Made by a program: the position numbers and the translations under genes. A stretch of 64,000 nucleotides of DNA from CAVYTF01 sp963708205 (GTDB lineage: Bacteria; Bacteroidota; Bacteroidia; Chitinophagales; Chitinophagaceae), in assembly GCA_963708205.1 (NCBI GenBank), contig OY970196.1:1984001-2048000 (forward strand), written 5' to 3'. Positions 14,970-24,814 of the stretch are shown piece after piece; within the stretch, counting starts at the first letter, position 1, and every line of letters begins with the position of its first letter. The notes beneath the pieces were generated by a model that was not told the origin of the DNA, did not search any database, and saw only the letters and a program-made list of their open reading frames with translations.

Positions 14970-17054
14970 TTACAGATCCATCACAAACGCACCTTGTTGC
15001 GGTACGGAATGAAAGCGCAAATGTAGGCTGTCACATTGTTTTGCCCACATTGCAATTTTCCACAAAGGATTACTGCTGTCAAAAACTATTTCACTACAAT
15101 TAAAAATATTTTGAATGACATTCATTTTAATGTAAGGATTTTGTGAAATGATGATTGCATCAACAGCTATTTTTTCAGTAAAATTTTTTGCATGAAATGA
15201 TCTGTCAATGATGAAAATATTTTTATGAGTAGATTGAATTAAATTATTTTTTATCAACAGTGAAATTGAATCTGAATAATCATTTGCATGAAAATAAATC
15301 CTTGATGGAATTAAATAAAACACTTGCAATGACTGCGTTTCAGCAGATGTATTTTTTATATTTTTGAAATTCCTTCCCTGAACTACATCAACAAAATTGT
15401 TTTTAGAAATATTATAAACGATCAGTTTGTTTTGCTTCTCATCCATCATCAATGTAATAATTTTAACAGCAATAAAAATGCAAAGAGCTGTCATTCCGAT
15501 TAATAAAAACCTTGCAGATTTTTCCATTAACCAAACAGAAAACGAAATGATTATTATGAATAAAATAATTGTTTGAAAGATATCTGTGTAAACATTATTA
15601 ATAATTGCATGAGGTAACCGGTTAGTATTTTCTATGAAGTTATTCATTACTGAAATGCATGCTGTTATTGCTTTTCCGACGATCGCTGCCAACCAATTCC
15701 ATTTTGAAATAACCAAAAGAAATATTTCTAAATACAGCGCAATCCAGGCCAAAGGCACAGCAATAAAATTTGTGAAAAGAAAAAAAACAGGCAACCGATG
15801 GAAATGGTATAACACCAAAGGCAATGTAAAAATTTGCACAGCAATTGTGACTGCACCAAGCTGCCAAACTTTTTTCAGTAGTTTATTTTGTATAAAAACC
15901 GCATTATAAATCGGCTTGTAAAAAGTAACAATACTTGTGACAGCAGCGAAAGAAAGTTGAAACCCACCATCCCACAAATAGAAAGGATTTATACAAAGCA
16001 GCAGAAATGCAGATGCAGCCAAAGTATTGTAAACATTAGGTTTGCGGTTTATCACTTCGCCGATAATAATAAATGAAAGTACTGTTGCAACACGTAAAAT
16101 TGATGGACGCGCGCCTGTAACAAAGGCAAAAAACCAAATGACCAATAATGAAAAACTTGCACGAATTATTTTATAACTTTTCTTCCGTTTGAATGGAGAG
16201 ATAAGCCAAAGTGCCAGCCCGTAAATCATTCCCATGTGCAAGCCGCTGATTACAATAATATGCACAACACCAGTGTTACTGTAAGCCTGCAATAAATTTT
16301 TATCAACATCATCCCGATAGCCAATGAGCAAGGCTTCTGCAACACTTTGCGTTTTTTTATCGTGAATATTTTTACGAAGTGTTGAAATAATATAATCTCT
16401 CGAATGATAGATAAAACTTTGAAAATTATTTGTACGTTTTTGGGGCAACAGGACATAATCATTTGTCAAAAAAACTTGCTGTTGCACACCTTGAAACAAG
16501 GAATATCTTTTATAATCAAACTCACCGGGGTTGCCAGCGTTTTCAATAGTTTGCAAGGGTTTATCGAAAATAATTTGTGAACCATAGGAGAGATGCAATG
16601 CAGCGGAATCTCTTTTAAAATAAATTAAAATTTTGCCTTCAACATTTTGCCATTTATCATCTATATAGATCGAATTTACTGCTGCTAAAGCCTTATATGA
16701 TTTTGGTTTTTCAACTAATGGCTCGAGTAAAGTAGCTTTTATAATTTCTCCATTTTTATAATATTGGGTAACAGAATTTGAATGATGGCGAATGTCTTTA
16801 ATATAAATGATCATTGCACCTGCAAATGCAAATAAAATCAATGTCAGCGCACCTTGCAACCATCTTAAAGAAAATTTTATTGCTGATGAAAAAGATAAAA
16901 AGAGTACTAAAAAAAATATAATTGCAAAAAAAGAAATCAATAATGAGGCTAATGAAAATTGTAAATACCATTCTATCAAAATGCCTGCAAGTAAGAAAAT
17001 AAATAATCTTACAAACGGCATATTTTTCAACGTTAATTGAAAAGATGAACGCAT
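14970..17054 (-). CDS. comEC: ComEC/Rec2 family DNA-uptake channel
   Basis: An inner-membrane protein of 694 residues that in competent bacteria passes single-stranded DNA into the cytoplasm. Hydrophobic segments fill the first 85 and roughly residues 260-520. The N-terminal soluble part resembles the DUF4131 region. The competence domain has HIIVISGLHMGMIYGLALW and TGARPSILRVATVL, then NPFYLWDGGFQLSFAAV. The C-terminal 160 residues are soluble, but the HxHxDH zinc motif of a metallo-beta-lactamase domain is absent, as in other short family members. It sits between carB-C and purH. Confidence 0.92.
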   Translation of the reverse strand: MRSSFQLTLKNMPFVRLFIFLLAGILIEWYLQFSLASLLISFFAIIFFLVLFLSFSSAIKFSLRWLQGALTLILFAFAGAMIIYIKDIRHHSNSVTQYYKNGEIIKATLLEPLVEKPKSYKALAAVNSIYIDDKWQNVEGKILIYFKRDSAALHLSYGSQIIFDKPLQTIENAGNPGEFDYKRYSLFQGVQQQVFLTNDYVLLPQKRTNNFQSFIYHSRDYIISTLRKNIHDKKTQSVAEALLIGYRDDVDKNLLQAYSNTGVVHIIVISGLHMGMIYGLALWLISPFKRKKSYKIIRASFSLLVIWFFAFVTGARPSILRVATVLSFIIIGEVINRKPNVYNTLAASAFLLLCINPFYLWDGGFQLSFAAVTSIVTFYKPIYNAVFIQNKLLKKVWQLGAVTIAVQIFTLPLVLYHFHRLPVFFLFTNFIAVPLAWIALYLEIFLLVISKWNWLAAIVGKAITACISVMNNFIENTNRLPHAIINNVYTDIFQTIILFIIIISFSVWLMEKSARFLLIGMTALCIFIAVKIITLMMDEKQNKLIVYNISKNNFVDVVQGRNFKNIKNTSAETQSLQVFYLIPSRIYFHANDYSDSISLLIKNNLIQSTHKNIFIIDRSFHAKNFTEKIAVDAIIISQNPYIKMNVIQNIFNCSEIVFDSSNPLWKIAMWAKQCDSLHLRFHSVPQQGAFVMDL

Positions 17055-17100
17055 GAAATAAAAGTAAGTGTATTTATTTTAGAAACAGAAAAGTGCAAAA

Positions 17101-18294
17101 CTATTTGCTCAGGTACATACTTTTTTCTTTGTATAAATTTCTAAAATACGGATCGCGGAGATCTTTTATAAAACGAATTGCTTCGCCGGTGCTTTTCATT
17201 TCAGGACCAAGTTCTTTGCTAACATTTGGAAATTTATTAAAGCTGAAAACAGGTTCCTTAATTGCGAATCCTTCGAGCTTTTTTTCCATTGTAAAATCTT
17301 TGATCTTAGCAGAGCCAAGCATTATTTTGGTTGCAATATTCAGATAAGGAATATTATATGCCTTCGCGATGAAAGGTGTGGTACGACTGGCTCTTGGGTT
17401 AGCTTCAATTACAAATACATTTCCATTTTTTATTGCAAACTGAATATTTATCAAACCCAAAATATTCAAAGCCCTTGCAATTTTTTCAGCATAAAATTCC
17501 ATCGTTGTTATTACAAGCGGTGTAAGATTAAACGCAGGCAAAACGGCATTGCTATCGCCGCTGTGAATGCCTGCAGGTTCAATATGTTCCATCACTCCCA
17601 TTACATGAAAATCTTCACCATCAAAGATTGCGTCAATTTCTGCTTCCTGGCAACGATCTAAAAAATGATCGATCAAAATTTTATTATCCGGAATATGTTT
17701 CAGCAAACTGACAACAGCTTTTTCCAATTCATCATCATTAATAACTATGCGCATTCTTTGCCCACCGAGCACATAACTTGGCCTTACTAAAACAGGAAAC
17801 CCAACTTTTTTTGCAACTTCAATTGCTTCATCAGCATTGTACGCAGTGCCATATTCTGGATAAGGTATTTCTAACTCTTTCAATAGGTCACTAAACCTGC
17901 CACGATCTTCTGCAATGTCCATGCTATCGAAAGAAGTGCCAATAATTTTTATTCCTTTTTGATGTAATTTTTTTGCAAGCTTTAAAGCAGTTTGACCACC
18001 AAGTTGCACGATCACTCCTTCCGGTTTTTCCAACTCAATAATTTCCCACAAATGTTCCCAATAAACAGGCTCGAAATATAATTTATCAGCCATGTCAAAA
18101 TCGGTAGAAACCGTTTCAGGATTGCAGTTGACCATGATGGATTCGTAACCACATTCTTTTAGCGCAAGCAATCCGTGCACGCAACAATAATCAAACTCAA
18201 TGCCCTGGCCAATTCTGTTTGGTCCGCTGCCAAGAACAATAATTTTTTTTCTGTTTGATGAGATTGATTCGTTGGAGGAAATTGTTGTGCTCAT
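17101..18294 (-). CDS. carB: Carbamoyl-phosphate synthase large subunit, C-terminal synthetase half
   Basis: A 397-residue protein equal to the second ATP-grasp half of CarB, the half that phosphorylates carbamate. It begins at the domain junction (KKIIVLGSGPNRIGQGIEFD) and contains NCNPETVSTDFD, VRPSYVLGGQRMRIV and FVIEANPRASRT. It ends just after LGPEMKSTGEAI, so the allosteric MGS-like domain is also missing. The N-terminal half is not encoded upstream, where a divergent gene lies. A promoter of its own and an intact frame argue for a split gene rather than a fragment. It may be cotranscribed with comEC (46-base gap) and purH. Confidence 0.9.
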   Translation of the reverse strand: MSTTISSNESISSNRKKIIVLGSGPNRIGQGIEFDYCCVHGLLALKECGYESIMVNCNPETVSTDFDMADKLYFEPVYWEHLWEIIELEKPEGVIVQLGGQTALKLAKKLHQKGIKIIGTSFDSMDIAEDRGRFSDLLKELEIPYPEYGTAYNADEAIEVAKKVGFPVLVRPSYVLGGQRMRIVINDDELEKAVVSLLKHIPDNKILIDHFLDRCQEAEIDAIFDGEDFHVMGVMEHIEPAGIHSGDSNAVLPAFNLTPLVITTMEFYAEKIARALNILGLINIQFAIKNGNVFVIEANPRASRTTPFIAKAYNIPYLNIATKIMLGSAKIKDFTMEKKLEGFAIKEPVFSFNKFPNVSKELGPEMKSTGEAIRFIKDLRDPYFRNLYKEKSMYLSK

Positions 18295-18313
18295 TTTCGC
18301 TGAAAGAATTTTG

Positions 18314-18346
18314 CGAAAGTAAGATTTCTATAATTGTTTCAGCAAA
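18314..18346 (-). promoter_or_regulatory. Probable promoter of the split carB gene
   Basis: On the minus strand TTTG (18346-18343) is followed after 21 bases by TACTTTCG (18321-18314), one base from TAnnTTTG. It lies 20 bases before the start codon and supports independent transcription of the CarB half. Confidence 0.55.
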
Positions 18347-18442
18347 ACAAACATTCAATGATATTTAGAAATTTAGAGAAGGTTAAAGTTGATGGTTAAA
18401 TTGAATGCCAATGCTTCATTCAATTAATTTTACAAATTAATC

Positions 18443-20923
18443 ATGGCGCAAAAATTACTTTTAGTTTTTACTTTTTTTATTATCGCATTTGTTTCGCAGG
18501 CTCAGCTAAGATCAATCCAGGGTGTTATTGAAGATAAGCAAAGTGATGAGCCTTTGCCTTACGCATCTATTGTTTTCAAATTAAGCGGCAGAGGTGCGCT
18601 TACAGATTCTGTTGGTAAGTTTTTTTTCCCCGCAGGTGAATGGTCATTGAATGATACACTTGAAATAAATAATGTTGGTTATAAAAAACTTGATATACCG
18701 ATTTCTTATTTTAAAGATTCAACTTTTGCTACTATCAAAATAGAAGTACAGGCATCGAAAACGGAGGTTTTTGTAAAATCGAAATACAATAGGGCTTTGT
18801 GGTTCTGGCACCAGATCATGAAGAAAAAACCGTTGCATGATAAGACCCGTTGGAATAATTTTTCTTATGAGATATATAACAAGTTAGAGCTTGACATTGA
18901 GAATATAAATCAGAAGAAACTAAGTAATAATTTTATTACAAAACCTTTTGATTTTGCCTTTAATTATATTGACTCAACATCCGAGCAAAAGCCCTTCCTG
19001 CCTGTGTTTCTTACAGAAACGCTGTCTGATTTTTATCAGCAAAAAGATCCTTACAGAACACGCGAGGTGATAAAAGGAACAATCACTAACGGCATTGACA
19101 ATGAAAGCATCATGAAGCAGTTGGGAGGCACTTATCAGAATGTAAATATTTATGATAATTTCATTCCCGTTTTTGATAAAAATTTTGTAGGTCCATTTAA
19201 TGAAAATGCGGATAATTATTACAACTTCAAATTACTCGATACACAATATTTAAATAAAAGAAGGCTGGTGCATTTCAGCTTTACACCAAAACGAAAAGGG
19301 GAAAATACTTTCGACGGCGATTGCTGGGTAAATGATACAACTTTTGCTATACAAAAAATAACCCTGCGACCTGACGGTGACGCTAATTTGAATTTTATTA
19401 CAGGTCTCACCATCATCCAGGAATTCAGGTTAGTGCGTGATAGTATTTGGTTTTTGTATAAAGATAAATTCGTGGCAGACATTTCTCCTATCGGAAAAAA
19501 TAAGCTTGCATTTAAAGCAAGAAAAACTGCAACATATAAAAATGTTATGCTTAACGATTCTTCAATCGTCGATGAACTTGATAAAAGCAAAAAGCCCCAG
19601 GATATAGTGCTGCTGCCGAATGTAGACAATCTGCCTGATTCATTTTGGCAAAAAAACAGACACGAACCTTTGAATAAAGATGAGCAAACTGTGTACACTT
19701 TATTAGACACTTTGGAGAAAAATAAAACCTACATTCATTACCGAAGCGCGATAACATTATTAGGAACCGGCATGAGAGACATTGGCAATTTTACCATAGG
19801 TCCATATTATTATTGGCTTAGTGGCGATACGCTTGAAGGAACAAGATTCCGTTTTGATCTTTCAACAAATACAGACTTCAGCAAGCACTGGCATTTTCAT
19901 GGTTATGCAGCGTATGGAACGCGGGATGAAAGGTTGAAAGGTGAAACAGAATTTCGCTACCAATTCAGTCATACGCTTTGGTCTTATGTGCAATTAAGCT
20001 ATAAAAATGATATTGATTTTGGTCAGCAATATTATGGCGTTATCAGCGGTGATAATGCCTTTGCAACTTTATTTCGCAAACCAAATATTCCATACAAATA
20101 TCAAAATCTTGAAGAAAAGAAATTTGATTTTTACCAGGAAACAAATAATGGATTTGGATTTCATTTCACTGCAAGCAGCAAGCAATACACACCGTTATTA
20201 AACTTGCCTGGCGTGCAATATTTTAAAGCAGAAACAGGTGAGCCTTTGAATAGTTTCGAAACAAACTTGGGTATTCGTTTTGCTTATAATGAAAGAACAA
20301 TAGAACAAAATTTTACACGCAGCAGTTTGGGAAGTGATGATCCGATCGTGGAAGTAAATTTTACAAAAGGATGGTCTGGTGTTTTAAAAAGTGCATACAA
20401 TTACAGCAAGGTTGATCTTTCCGTTTCGGATGATAGAAATATTTCTCCTTACGGAAGTATTTATTATAATTTTTATGGCGGAAAAATTTTCGGCACGTTG
20501 CCTTATCCTTTTTTAGAATTGCATCCCGGAAGCGAAGTATATTATTATAATCCCTATGCTTTTGACCTGATGAATAAATACGAATACATCAGCGATAAAT
20601 ATGCAGGCTTTAATATCGAACATCATATTGGCAGCGGATTATTTCGATTAACGCCGCTTACAAGAAAATTAAAACTCCGTCAATTTTGGACAGCCAAAGG
20701 TGTGATTGGAGATATCAGCGATGCAAACAGACAACTGAATTTTGTCGGCAATTATCCATTCCATTCTTTAGATGGAAACTGGTATATAGAACTTGGAACC
20801 GGCATTGATAATATCTTTAAATTCTTCCGGGTAGATTTTGTTTGGCGAGTTGCGCCCGCGCCAATTCCAGATGAGAACGATAAACGCTTTGGTGTGTTTG
20901 GAAGCTTTAAGTTGGATTTTTAA
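18443..20923 (+). CDS. DUF5686 outer-membrane protein with carboxypeptidase-like domain
   Basis: An 826-residue exported protein. A signal peptide (about 1-20, ending SQAQ) is followed by a CarboxypepD_reg-like beta-sandwich (about 24-110; IQGVIEDKQSDEPLPYASIVF). The long remainder is the DUF5686 type, with many aromatic, strand-like repeats ending in the terminal aromatic KLDF, typical of an outer-membrane barrel. Function is not established for this family; a role in the cell envelope is likely. It diverges from the carB half gene. Confidence 0.85.
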   Translation: MAQKLLLVFTFFIIAFVSQAQLRSIQGVIEDKQSDEPLPYASIVFKLSGRGALTDSVGKFFFPAGEWSLNDTLEINNVGYKKLDIPISYFKDSTFATIKIEVQASKTEVFVKSKYNRALWFWHQIMKKKPLHDKTRWNNFSYEIYNKLELDIENINQKKLSNNFITKPFDFAFNYIDSTSEQKPFLPVFLTETLSDFYQQKDPYRTREVIKGTITNGIDNESIMKQLGGTYQNVNIYDNFIPVFDKNFVGPFNENADNYYNFKLLDTQYLNKRRLVHFSFTPKRKGENTFDGDCWVNDTTFAIQKITLRPDGDANLNFITGLTIIQEFRLVRDSIWFLYKDKFVADISPIGKNKLAFKARKTATYKNVMLNDSSIVDELDKSKKPQDIVLLPNVDNLPDSFWQKNRHEPLNKDEQTVYTLLDTLEKNKTYIHYRSAITLLGTGMRDIGNFTIGPYYYWLSGDTLEGTRFRFDLSTNTDFSKHWHFHGYAAYGTRDERLKGETEFRYQFSHTLWSYVQLSYKNDIDFGQQYYGVISGDNAFATLFRKPNIPYKYQNLEEKKFDFYQETNNGFGFHFTASSKQYTPLLNLPGVQYFKAETGEPLNSFETNLGIRFAYNERTIEQNFTRSSLGSDDPIVEVNFTKGWSGVLKSAYNYSKVDLSVSDDRNISPYGSIYYNFYGGKIFGTLPYPFLELHPGSEVYYYNPYAFDLMNKYEYISDKYAGFNIEHHIGSGLFRLTPLTRKLKLRQFWTAKGVIGDISDANRQLNFVGNYPFHSLDGNWYIELGTGIDNIFKFFRVDFVWRVAPAPIPDENDKRFGVFGSFKLDF

Positions 20924-20972
20924 AAAAAGATTTCGGGGCTATAAACAACAGTACTTTTATCATCATTTGTTC

Positions 20973-21043
20973 GGGCTGCTTCGGGCTTCATTTCATTACG
21001 GCACTCGCTGCGCTCGCGCCAAGCCCTTCGCATCCCGCAGCCC
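20973..21043. repeat. Complex palindrome (REP-like)
   Basis: Three nested inverted pairs are present. The outer is GGGCTGC (20973-20979) with GCAGCCC (21037-21043). The middle is GGGCTT (20983-20988) with AAGCCC (21021-21026). The apical arm is GGCACTCGC with GCTCGCGCC (21000-21020). The stretch is much richer in G+C than its surroundings and lies between the DUF5686 gene and leuS. Confidence 0.65.
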
Positions 21044-21154
21044 ATCATCAAAAATCAATCTCTTCCAAAAATCTTTGAAGAAATAATTATCCCTTATTTT
21101 GCCACAATCACAACGCAATTTTTTACTTTTCACTTTTGAATTTTTACTTAGAAA

Positions 21155-24112
21155 ATGGAATACAATTTCAGAGAAATAGAACAAAAATGGCAGCAGTATT
21201 GGAAAGAGACCAACGCCTATAAAGTTGAAAACGATTTTTTAAAACCGAAGTATTATGTGCTTGATATGTTTCCCTATCCAAGCGGTGCGGGTCTGCATGT
21301 TGGTCATCCCTTAGGATATATTGCAAGCGATATTTTCGCCCGCTACAAACGGCTGAGAGGCTTTAACGTGCTGCATCCTATGGGTTATGATGCTTTTGGT
21401 TTGCCTGCGGAACAATATGCCATTGAGCATGGAATTCATCCGGCGGTTTCAACAAAAAAAAACATAGAAACATTCCGTGCACAACTTGATAAAATTGGTT
21501 TTTGCTTCGACTGGAGCAGAGAAGTAAACACAAGTGATCCGAAATATTATAAATGGACACAGTGGATCTTTTTACAACTCTTCAAAAGTTATTTCAATAG
21601 AAAAAATAAAAAAGCAGAAAGTATTGATTCGTTGATAAAAATTTTTGAAAAAGAAGGAAACATCAATTATTCTTTTCCGAATTCAAATTTTCAGCTTGCT
21701 AATCACGGTTCTAATTTCTCTTCAGAGGAATGGAATTCATTTGATGAAAAAACACAGCACGACATTCTTATGGAATATCGTCTTGCTTATTGCGGTTACG
21801 GCGAAGTGAACTGGTGCGAAGCTTTGGGAACTGTGCTTGCGAATGATGAGGTTATTAATGGTTTGAGTGAGCGCGGTGGTTATCCCGTGGTGAAAAAGAA
21901 ATTGCGTCAATGGTATTTGCGTATTACTGAATATGCAGACAGGTTGCTGGAAGGCTTGCAAACAGTGGATTTCAGCGAAGCGATGAAAGAAATGCAAAGC
22001 AACTGGATAGGAAAAAGTTATGGAGCGGAAATTGATTTTAAAATAAAAGAGCACGATCAAACATTACGTGTTTATACTACAAGGCCAGATACCATCTTCG
22101 GTGTTGACTTTATGGTAATTGCTCCTGAGCATGAATTGATTTCTTCCATCACAACAAAAGAAGAACAGCAATCTGTTGATGAATATGTCGCTTATGTAAA
22201 AAGCCGCAGCGAGAGAGAAAGACAAGCGGAGAAAAAGATCAGCGGTGTTTTTACAGGTGCGTATGCCATCAATCCTTTTAATCAAAAAGAAATTCCAATT
22301 TGGATCAGCGAATATGTTTTAGCAGGCTACGGCACTGGCGCCATCATGGCTGTGCCTTGCGGCGATGAACGTGATTTTAAATTCGCGAAGCATTTCAATA
22401 TTCCCATCACAAATATCATTGCTAAAAATTTTAATGGTCAAGAAGCAAACCCAACAAAAGATGCTGTGCTTGAGAACAGTGATTTTTTGAATGGCCTTGT
22501 AATGCGCGATGCAATAAATATTGTAATAGAAAAATTAGAAGCGCTTGGCATTGGCAAGAAAAAAGTGAATTATAAAATGCGCGATGCAGCATTCAGTCGC
22601 CAGCGTTATTGGGGTGAACCATTTCCCATAATTTGGAAAAATGGCATTGCATATCCATTGAATGAAAATGAATTGCCGCTTGAGTTGCCGCATGTTGAAA
22701 GTTATAAACCAGGACCGGAAGGTGAAGGTCCGTTAGCAAATATTCCTTCTTGGACTGCGCGAGATTTAGAAACGAATACAATGCCGGGATACGCAGGTTC
22801 TTCATGGTATTTTTTGCGTTATATGGATCCGCATAATGACAATGAATTTTGTGATAAAAAGGCAAGTGATTACTGGAACCAGGTTGATGTTTATGTTGGA
22901 GGAACAGAACATGCTGTCGGGCATTTGTTGTACAGCCGCATGTGGACGAAAGCCTTGTACGACCTGGGTTTCATCAGTTTTGATGAACCATTTAGAAAGT
23001 TAGTGAACCAGGGAATGATTCAGGGAAGTTCGAGGTTTGTTTACAGACTAAAGCCTGGAGTAATTGCAGAAGGCATTGAAATAGATGCTTCGACTTATCC
23101 TCAAACTTTTGTTTCCAAAGGAGTGTATGAGAGATTTGTGAATAAGGAGCCAAGTATCAAGGAAATCATCTTGGAATTGATAGATGAAATACTTCAGTCA
23201 CATTATAGTTCGAAAAAAATTCGGCATGTAAGAGATTTAGAAATATATCCATTACACGTCGATGTAAATACTGTAGATGGAATTGAACTCGACATTTATT
23301 CTTTTAGAAAATGGAAATCAGAATTTAAAAGTGCAGCATTTATCTTGGAAGACTTAAGTATAGCAACAACGCAATATGAAACCGGAGAAAATACAGGAAG
23401 TTACATCTGCGGTGTTGAAACAGAAAAAATGTCTAAATCAAAATTCAATACAGTCAATCCCAATGATCTTGTTGAAAAATTCGGCGCAGATACTTTCCGC
23501 ATGTATGAAATGTTTCTCGGTCCTGTGGAGCAAAGCAAACCCTGGGATACAAAAGGTATTGAAGGTGTGCATCGTTTTCTAAAAAAATTATGGCGGTTGT
23601 TTTTTGAGGATGCAAAAGGAAAAGTTTGGAATGATGAAAAGTCAACTGATGCAGAATTAAAAGTGCTACACAAAGCAATCAAAAAAATTCAAGAAGATAC
23701 TGAGCGCTTTTCGTTTAACACTGCAGTCTCTGCTTTCATGGTTTGTGTGAATGAACTGAGCGAATTGAAATGCCATAAAAAAGAAATTCTTGAACCGTTG
23801 CTTATTCTCTTAACGCCTTATGCACCGCATGTTTCAGAGGAATTGTATCATCAATTAAATGGTAATGAAAAATCAATCCTTGATGCTTCTTATCCAAAAT
23901 TTGAAGGCAAATATTTAATAGAAACTACAAAAGAATATCCTGTTAGTGTGAATGGAAAATTGCGCACGCAAATAAATCTTTCGCTTGATGCTTCACAAAA
24001 TGATGTGGAAAAATTGGTTGTTGAAAATGAAGTCGTTCAAAAATGGCTCGAAGGAAAGCAGCCAAAGAAAATAATTTATGTGAAAAATAAAATGGTAAAT
24101 GTGGTTGTTTGA
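21155..24112 (+). CDS. leuS: Leucyl-tRNA synthetase
   Basis: Charges tRNA-Leu with leucine. The class I HIGH motif appears as HVGH at 48-51, and the KMSKS loop is KMSKS near residue 759. The CP1 editing insertion lies between them, and a C-terminal anticodon-binding domain follows. The family insert around FNRKNKKAESIDSLIK is typical of this phylum. At 985 residues it is somewhat longer than the roughly 930 I recall for related enzymes. The extra length appears to lie in the leucine-specific region just before KMSKS (about 630-755). Confidence 0.97.
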   Translation: MEYNFREIEQKWQQYWKETNAYKVENDFLKPKYYVLDMFPYPSGAGLHVGHPLGYIASDIFARYKRLRGFNVLHPMGYDAFGLPAEQYAIEHGIHPAVSTKKNIETFRAQLDKIGFCFDWSREVNTSDPKYYKWTQWIFLQLFKSYFNRKNKKAESIDSLIKIFEKEGNINYSFPNSNFQLANHGSNFSSEEWNSFDEKTQHDILMEYRLAYCGYGEVNWCEALGTVLANDEVINGLSERGGYPVVKKKLRQWYLRITEYADRLLEGLQTVDFSEAMKEMQSNWIGKSYGAEIDFKIKEHDQTLRVYTTRPDTIFGVDFMVIAPEHELISSITTKEEQQSVDEYVAYVKSRSERERQAEKKISGVFTGAYAINPFNQKEIPIWISEYVLAGYGTGAIMAVPCGDERDFKFAKHFNIPITNIIAKNFNGQEANPTKDAVLENSDFLNGLVMRDAINIVIEKLEALGIGKKKVNYKMRDAAFSRQRYWGEPFPIIWKNGIAYPLNENELPLELPHVESYKPGPEGEGPLANIPSWTARDLETNTMPGYAGSSWYFLRYMDPHNDNEFCDKKASDYWNQVDVYVGGTEHAVGHLLYSRMWTKALYDLGFISFDEPFRKLVNQGMIQGSSRFVYRLKPGVIAEGIEIDASTYPQTFVSKGVYERFVNKEPSIKEIILELIDEILQSHYSSKKIRHVRDLEIYPLHVDVNTVDGIELDIYSFRKWKSEFKSAAFILEDLSIATTQYETGENTGSYICGVETEKMSKSKFNTVNPNDLVEKFGADTFRMYEMFLGPVEQSKPWDTKGIEGVHRFLKKLWRLFFEDAKGKVWNDEKSTDAELKVLHKAIKKIQEDTERFSFNTAVSAFMVCVNELSELKCHKKEILEPLLILLTPYAPHVSEELYHQLNGNEKSILDASYPKFEGKYLIETTKEYPVSVNGKLRTQINLSLDASQNDVEKLVVENEVVQKWLEGKQPKKIIYVKNKMVNVVV

Positions 24113-24175
24113 TTTTGCATTTTAATCGTCAATAAATTTTTTTGTGTTAGAATTTTTCTTAACGTTGCAATTGCT

Positions 24176-24736
24176 TTGAAAAGATTTGCAGCCATATTAT
24201 TGCTTGTTTTATTCCTATTCAACCTTTTTGGTTATAGAATTTTGCTTAATTATTTGCAACAGCAGTCTGATATAAAAATGCAGGCATCTATTGATGCAGA
24301 TCAATACAATGAGAACGATCTCGTCACTGTAAAAATTCCTTTGTCAATGCCTTACCAGCTTGATCAGGAAAATTTTGAAAAGGTTAGCGGAGAAATAAAT
24401 TACAATGGAAAAATTTACAAGTACGTTCAGCGCAAAGTGAGCAATGGCGAGCTTATCATTCAATGTTTGCCTGATGAAAACAAAATGAAACTGCAATCAG
24501 CAAAGGATGATTTTTTCAAATTTGCTAATGATCTTCAACAAAATACTTCTTCTAAAAAATCCAACACTTCAGACTTTGCAAAAAATTGGATCAGCATTTA
24601 TGATAAGCAGGCAAATAAAGAAAATGCATTTTTTAATACGCAAAAGAATTCTTCTTTTTATACTCAAATAATTTTTGCTTACTCTTCAGGCACACACATT
24701 TCTCCTGAACAACCTCCTGATTTTTTATTGGTTTAA
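24176..24736 (+). CDS. Uncharacterised membrane-anchored protein
   Basis: A 186-residue protein that begins with a TTG codon, giving MKRFAAILLLVLFLFNLFGYR. This is a signal anchor or uncleaved signal peptide of about 20 residues. The rest is a soluble, lysine-rich domain with no motif I recognise (NENDLVTVKIPLSMPYQ, then EKVSGEINYNGKIYKYVQRK). The NGKIYKYVQRKV element suggests a small beta-rich fold. It lies between leuS and the haloperoxidase gene and could be cotranscribed with leuS. Function unknown. Confidence 0.6.
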   Translation: MKRFAAILLLVLFLFNLFGYRILLNYLQQQSDIKMQASIDADQYNENDLVTVKIPLSMPYQLDQENFEKVSGEINYNGKIYKYVQRKVSNGELIIQCLPDENKMKLQSAKDDFFKFANDLQQNTSSKKSNTSDFAKNWISIYDKQANKENAFFNTQKNSSFYTQIIFAYSSGTHISPEQPPDFLLV

Positions 24737-24814
24737 ATCAAGACTATCCACAATACTTTTTACAGTATTGATTTCGTACTTATCACTTAATTATTTTCAA
24801 ATTCCATTTTCAAA

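Noticed and set aside
14970..17054. Truncation of comEC because the beta-lactamase-like domain is missing
   Set aside because: Many Bacteroidota ComEC proteins are known in this shorter form, and the frame ends cleanly.
24750..24775. AATACT/AGTATT hairpin between the unknown membrane protein and the haloperoxidase
   Set aside because: The stem is only 6 A+T-rich pairs and no T-run follows, so a terminator call is not supported.
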